Of a stretch of 64,000 bases of DNA, positions 60,001 to 64,000 are shown in pieces. Below the pieces are notes generated by a model. That model was not told the origin of the DNA. It ran no database searches and was given only the letters and a program-made list of their open reading frames with translations. A program made the translations under genes and the position numbers. The stretch's first letter is position 1; the number at the start of each line of letters is the position of its first letter. The stretch is taken from NCBI GenBank assembly GCA_013397115.1, contig VWZW01001241.1, positions 773,134 through 837,133 of the forward strand. Reading direction: 5' to 3'. The DNA comes from Edolisoma coerulescens. Its lineage: Eukaryota > Chordata > Aves > Passeriformes > Campephagidae.

Positions 60001-60388
60001 GCACAGAGCAATTTGCCTCAGTTCGCTAATCTCTCTTGAAAAGAGAGGCGGTCAGGTCTGTAACCAGAATCGTTTCAATGAGCTGCAGCTGCTCCTTCAC
60101 TCCACTACCTTTTTAAGAGTTCAGGATGCTGTAGCTTCCAAGTATAGCATGCCAATAAAAATATGAGAATATGTGCATTACATTTCTGATGGTGGTAATA
60201 CAAGATTTAAACTGTGAGTACGATTTCTGGGTGATTTCAGAATCCCAGCTTCCCTGGTCCCTGCCATGTAGTAAAGCTGCGCAGGGAGCATGGTATTGAG
60301 ATATTCTAGTACAAAAGCTGTGTAATGTAGTGAAATACAGTTTGGTTCTTTCTGTAGCCTGACTTAGTTTCCAGTTCTTTCAATGTAG
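57061..60388 (+). other. PHC1 intron 1 (inferred)
   Basis: This 3.3-kb stretch lies between the CpG island and the first coding exon. No coding exon, RNA gene or known repeat was recognised. It is called an intron because human PHC1 also has a non-coding first exon (family knowledge) and because a splice acceptor (TTCTTTCAATGTAG) precedes the coding exon. Confidence 0.6.
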
Positions 60389-60431
60389 ATCTGGAGTCCA
60401 TCTCAGCCTGAGCTCCTGGGATCCTGTCACC

Positions 60432-63417
60432 ATGGAGACCGAAAGTGAGCAGAACTCCAACTCCACCAGTGGGAGCTCCAGTTCTGGAGGAAGCACCCGT
60501 CCTCAGATCTCGCAGATGTCTCTCTATGAGCGACAGGCAGTGCAGGTGAGACACGGGTACGCTCTGGGATGGCAGTGCATCACTGGAGGGTGGTGGTGAG
60601 CCCTTTTCTGTTCCTCTGAGTTGTTGTGCGTCAAGGTGGGACCGTGCTCAGAGGATTGTCATGTTTTCAGATTTAGAAATTCTTATGCTAGGCCTGATGT
60701 TTAGTTCTTGTAGCCTGAGGCTTCATGTTTTATGGGTTATTCTTTCAGTGTCCAGCCTCCTAGATTTAATCTGTGCTGTGATCCAACAGATTGGTTTTAG
60801 CCTGCTTTTCTAGAGCAAGTCAGTTTGCTGTCCCAGTTCCTCTACTCCCTCCGTACACAAACTACACAGGAGCACTTGTCTGCCTGTGTGAGCATGCACA
60901 TCCCCAGATTCCTGGAGTTAATAAAGTCTTGCAAGAGTGATTCCCACTGTCCTGGAATACACTTGTGATTCAGTGTGTTACCAAATTTGTAACTGTTTGT
61001 AACTACGGATTTGGATGTGCTTATCTGGTGCCTGCTTTTTCACGTGGTCTAGGGATGTTCTCATGGCTGTTACTTATTTCTTCATTGCTCTCTTCAATCA
61101 CGTTTCAACGGCATGCAATTTTTAACAATTGGGTTTTCTTCTTTATCTAGGCCCTGCAGGCACTCCAGAGACAGCCCAATGCAGCCCAGTACTTCCATCA
61201 GTTTATGCTCCAGCAGCAGTTTAACAGTGCCCAACTTCACAGCCTGGCTGCTGTCCAGCAGGTGAGTTGCCAAGAGGCAGAAGGAGAGGAGTTGGATCGT
61301 TCTCTGGGGAAGATCCAGAGGTTCTCTTTTTATACAGTGCCTTGTGCACCGAGTTGTCCTGATCCCTGATGAGACAATGAGTCCCTAAACACATTGCTTA
61401 GAGTTAATACAGCTAGTCAACTGGAAGCCTGAAGCAAAGATTCATTTGTTTTTCAGGTACAGAGCAGGGGAAGATAAAATTTGGCATCCCCATCAAGGAA
61501 CTTGCACTTCAGAGGCCTATGACTACCTCGTGCACCTTCTTTAAATAAAAGATGGGTGGCTAAATCTGCAGTGGATGCAATAGTGTTTAAAAACTGTATT
61601 AAAGGGAACAGTGGGTTGTTACTTCTCTGAGAATAAATGTTTGTGTTTGCATGAAATTTCAGGCAGCATCCTCTGAAATTTCTGTCTTGGAACTTAGTAG
61701 CCCATGTTTTCTTTACCAGCAAGAGGGTAAACCTGTCCAACCAGGAGGTTGTCTCTAATTGAGACATATATAGATCAATATAAATCAATATATTTTATGA
61801 TATTTAATTGTTAAATGATTTTTTTTTCTTTATCAACTTTGCTCACCTACTAGACTTAATCATCAGTTCAAAATGGATTGTGTGTGACATGGATACATTC
61901 TGTTTGTGTAGCAATATCTCAGTAGCTGCACTCCTTGGCAGTTAGTCCAGGATGTGATTGTTCTCAAAATCCCTGACTGCAGTCTTATAGTACAAAAGGA
62001 ATAGGATCCTCTCATCAGTTTTGCACAAATCTTAGTTACAAAACTAACTAAACTCCTGCAGGGGAATTCCCATGGCATCAGAGAGGGGGAAATAAGGAAA
62101 TCTATCAATATTTATGTTCTTCCACAAACCATATGCTCTCTAATCTGAATTTTGTTACTTGGAGTGCTACCATTGCATTGCTACTAAACTGCCTAATTAG
62201 CCCAACAAATTACTGATATTGCAGGGAACGTCTGGGTGTTAACAGCGGATTTCAGCATCAGGGTGAGGGGTGCAGTGTGTAGTACGATAAGCTGGGCAAG
62301 AGTAGTGCATGGACCCATGGGTGGAAGGACTGGAGGTCCTGCACTGAGGGTAAGGGGCTAGGTGTTGGCAGAGCCAAATAATTGGGCTGGATTGAAAAGT
62401 TTGTTCAGGCACTCATTTATCTCTCTTGCAGGCTACGATTGCAGCCAGTAGACAAGCCAGCTCCCCCAACACTAGCACCTCGCAACAGACCACCACCACC
62501 CAGGCTTCTGTAAGTAAAACTGTTCCCTCACACACATATCGAAGCCTCCCTCCACTCCCCGCCTTGTTCTGTCTCCTCCTTGTCTTTTTAGGATGCACAC
62601 AGCTTCTGAGAATGCTGGGAAATAACAAGATGCAGACAACTTTGAGGATTTGGGGTGCTGTCATTATTGGTGGGGCTTGAGGAAACCAGATAAGGTTTTT
62701 GGGTGGGAGAGGCCTCTTAGCTGGAAAGGTAGACATGGATCTCTGTTTGCTGAGGTTTTGGGGATACATTGTCATGGATTAGAAAAGGATCAGGACTTCT
62801 AAGAAGGAGTCGTGAGCAGCTTGAAAAGGAGTGTTCTTTTCGTCTTAGGCAGAGCAGTAGTTTGTTGAATGAGAGGATGCCTGGTTTTATAGTGAGCGTT
62901 GAGGAGCCTGGATTTGGTCAGAGAGTAGATGAGTTGGTAGAGAAGGTTTTGTGGGTTTTTTACCTTTACTTGGGAGGCTGGAGAAAATGATGTATTTTTT
63001 TGGATCTCTTATTGCAGTTGCATGCTAGCAGTGATTCTCAAGCTCAGCATACAGATGAGGTCAGTATCCAGGGCTTTGGCTAATTTAGATTGTGTAGCCT
63101 TTAAGACAAGCCCTCTAAGACAAGAACTTTCTTCTTCTTGGTCCCCTGTGGGATACAGGAAAAAAATGTAAAATGTCTCTTCTGACTGTACCCCACTAAG
63201 TGTATTTGTGCTTATTTCTTGGCCTCCATCTCTTCATATGTGATTTGAAGCTTTTTTCTCTTGTAAGATCAACCTTGCCACCACCTCGGCTGCTCAGCTG
63301 ATCAGTCGGTCCCAGAGCGTGAGTTCCCCCAGTGCCACAACGCTGACGCAGTCTCAGCTCCTCGGGAACACCACCTCGCCGCCCCTCAACCAGTCACAGG
63401 CACAGATGTACCTTCGG
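60432..63417 (+). CDS. PHC1: Polyhomeotic homolog 1 (PHC1), first coding exons; 3' part beyond window
   Basis: PHC1 is a subunit of canonical Polycomb repressive complex 1 in the nucleus. Through its C-terminal SAM domain (not in this window) it polymerises and compacts repressed chromatin. Coding exons seen are 60432-60545 (METESEQNSNS to YERQAVQ; the exon begins about 60389), 61151-61261 (ALQALQRQPNAAQYFHQF to AAVQQ), 62432-62509 (ATIAASRQASSPNTSTS), an optional 63018-63059, and 63268-63417 (INLATTSAAQLISRSQS to QMYLR). All are phase 0 with good GT/AG sites. The protein matches human PHC1 almost residue for residue, including the Gln- and Ser-rich low-complexity start. The Kozak context is strong (CACCATGG). 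The gene continues past the right edge. Confidence 0.97.
63018..63059 (+). other. PHC1: Candidate 42-bp cassette exon in PHC1
   Basis: The acceptor is CTTATTGCAG and the donor GAG/GTCAGT, encoding 14 residues, LHASSDSQAQHTDE, in the same phase 0 as its neighbours. Human PHC1 reads directly from QAS to INLATTS here, so this would be an insertion. It could be an optional exon or a chance open segment. Confidence 0.45.
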
Positions 63418-64000
63418 GTAAGAGATGTGCATCAAAATGTGTCCTGACCATGAGCCTCACTTACCAGCCACTGCAGAGTTTCACTGCTTGGGATTACCAA
63501 CACTTATGGACTAACCTAGCTTAAAGGACGTTGCAGTATATTTTAAAATTGGATGGAGAAGCTCTCGTTCCTGAAACCACAAGTTTGGCTCTGGGCTGAG
63601 CTTTTGAGGTAGATGAGCTTTGTATTGTGCGGCTCAGGTGAGAGTGTTAACAACGGTGTGTGTCTCTGCTCTGCATAGATGTTAAAGGTTCCATAGCACT
63701 TCTCACTAGAGTGTAAATGTGAAATATACGTCCTAGACTTGAATGTAGCTCACAGAAAAAAAAGCTGCCCTTCTGGTTCAGTGCTGGAACAGATACATGG
63801 TAAATTACTCTTCTACTGCTTGCTGAGCTCAGGGATGTAAATCAGAATTCAAGTAAGCCTAGACAAATAAGTCAATGTGAACAAATGTCGTCCTTTTAAT
63901 TGCTTTGAAGTGCACCTAGGTAGAAAGCATTAAGCTCGACTATGGAGTTAGTCTGGTTACCTACTTGCAAAGTATTTTCTGTTTGTCTGTTGACTTCAGA

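Noticed and set aside
1..64000. CRISPR arrays, operons, bacterial promoters, integrated prophage
   Set aside because: The window is split-gene vertebrate DNA. No regular short repeats with spacers and no bacterial-style gene packing were seen.

Overview
The window looks like bird nuclear DNA. It holds two alpha-2-macroglobulin (A2M) family genes broken into the roughly 36 short exons typical of vertebrate A2M genes, then the 5' half of the Polycomb gene PHC1. Three CR1 LINE 3' ends, the characteristic avian retroposon, lie between them. All exon limits below were placed by hand from GT/AG sites, reading-phase continuity and similarity to the A2M and PHC1 families. No alignment program or transcript data were used.

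Layout. (1) About 1-18,410, minus strand: A2M-like gene 1, exons 2 to 31. The window edge cuts it inside exon 31, so the receptor-binding domain lies off the left end. Its first exon, with the signal peptide, was not identified. (2) 18,411-22,435: intergenic spacer between two divergent genes, with one unexplained 224-codon ORF. (3) 22,436-50,230, plus strand: A2M-like gene 2, apparently complete. It has 37 coding exons whose phases all join and sum to 1,468 codons plus a stop. (4) 50,231-55,170: intergenic, mostly featureless. (5) 55,170-56,190: a cluster of three truncated CR1 copies. (6) About 56,200-57,060: a CpG island with a 33-base assembly gap, the probable PHC1 promoter and non-coding first exon. 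(7) 57,060-64,000: PHC1 intron 1 and the first coding exons (60,432-63,417), running off the right end.

Function. Both A2M-like proteins keep the GCGEQ thioester motif and a variable bait region, so both are predicted secreted protease-trapping inhibitors. Their bait regions differ strongly: gene 1 has a strongly acidic second half, while gene 2 is rich in Lys and Arg. This suggests the head-to-head pair has split protease targets. The order 'A2M-like, then PHC1, same strand' matches the A2ML1-PHC1 order in mammals (established knowledge), so this is the avian A2ML1/ovostatin cluster. PHC1 is an unrelated PRC1 chromatin subunit that happens to be the neighbour.
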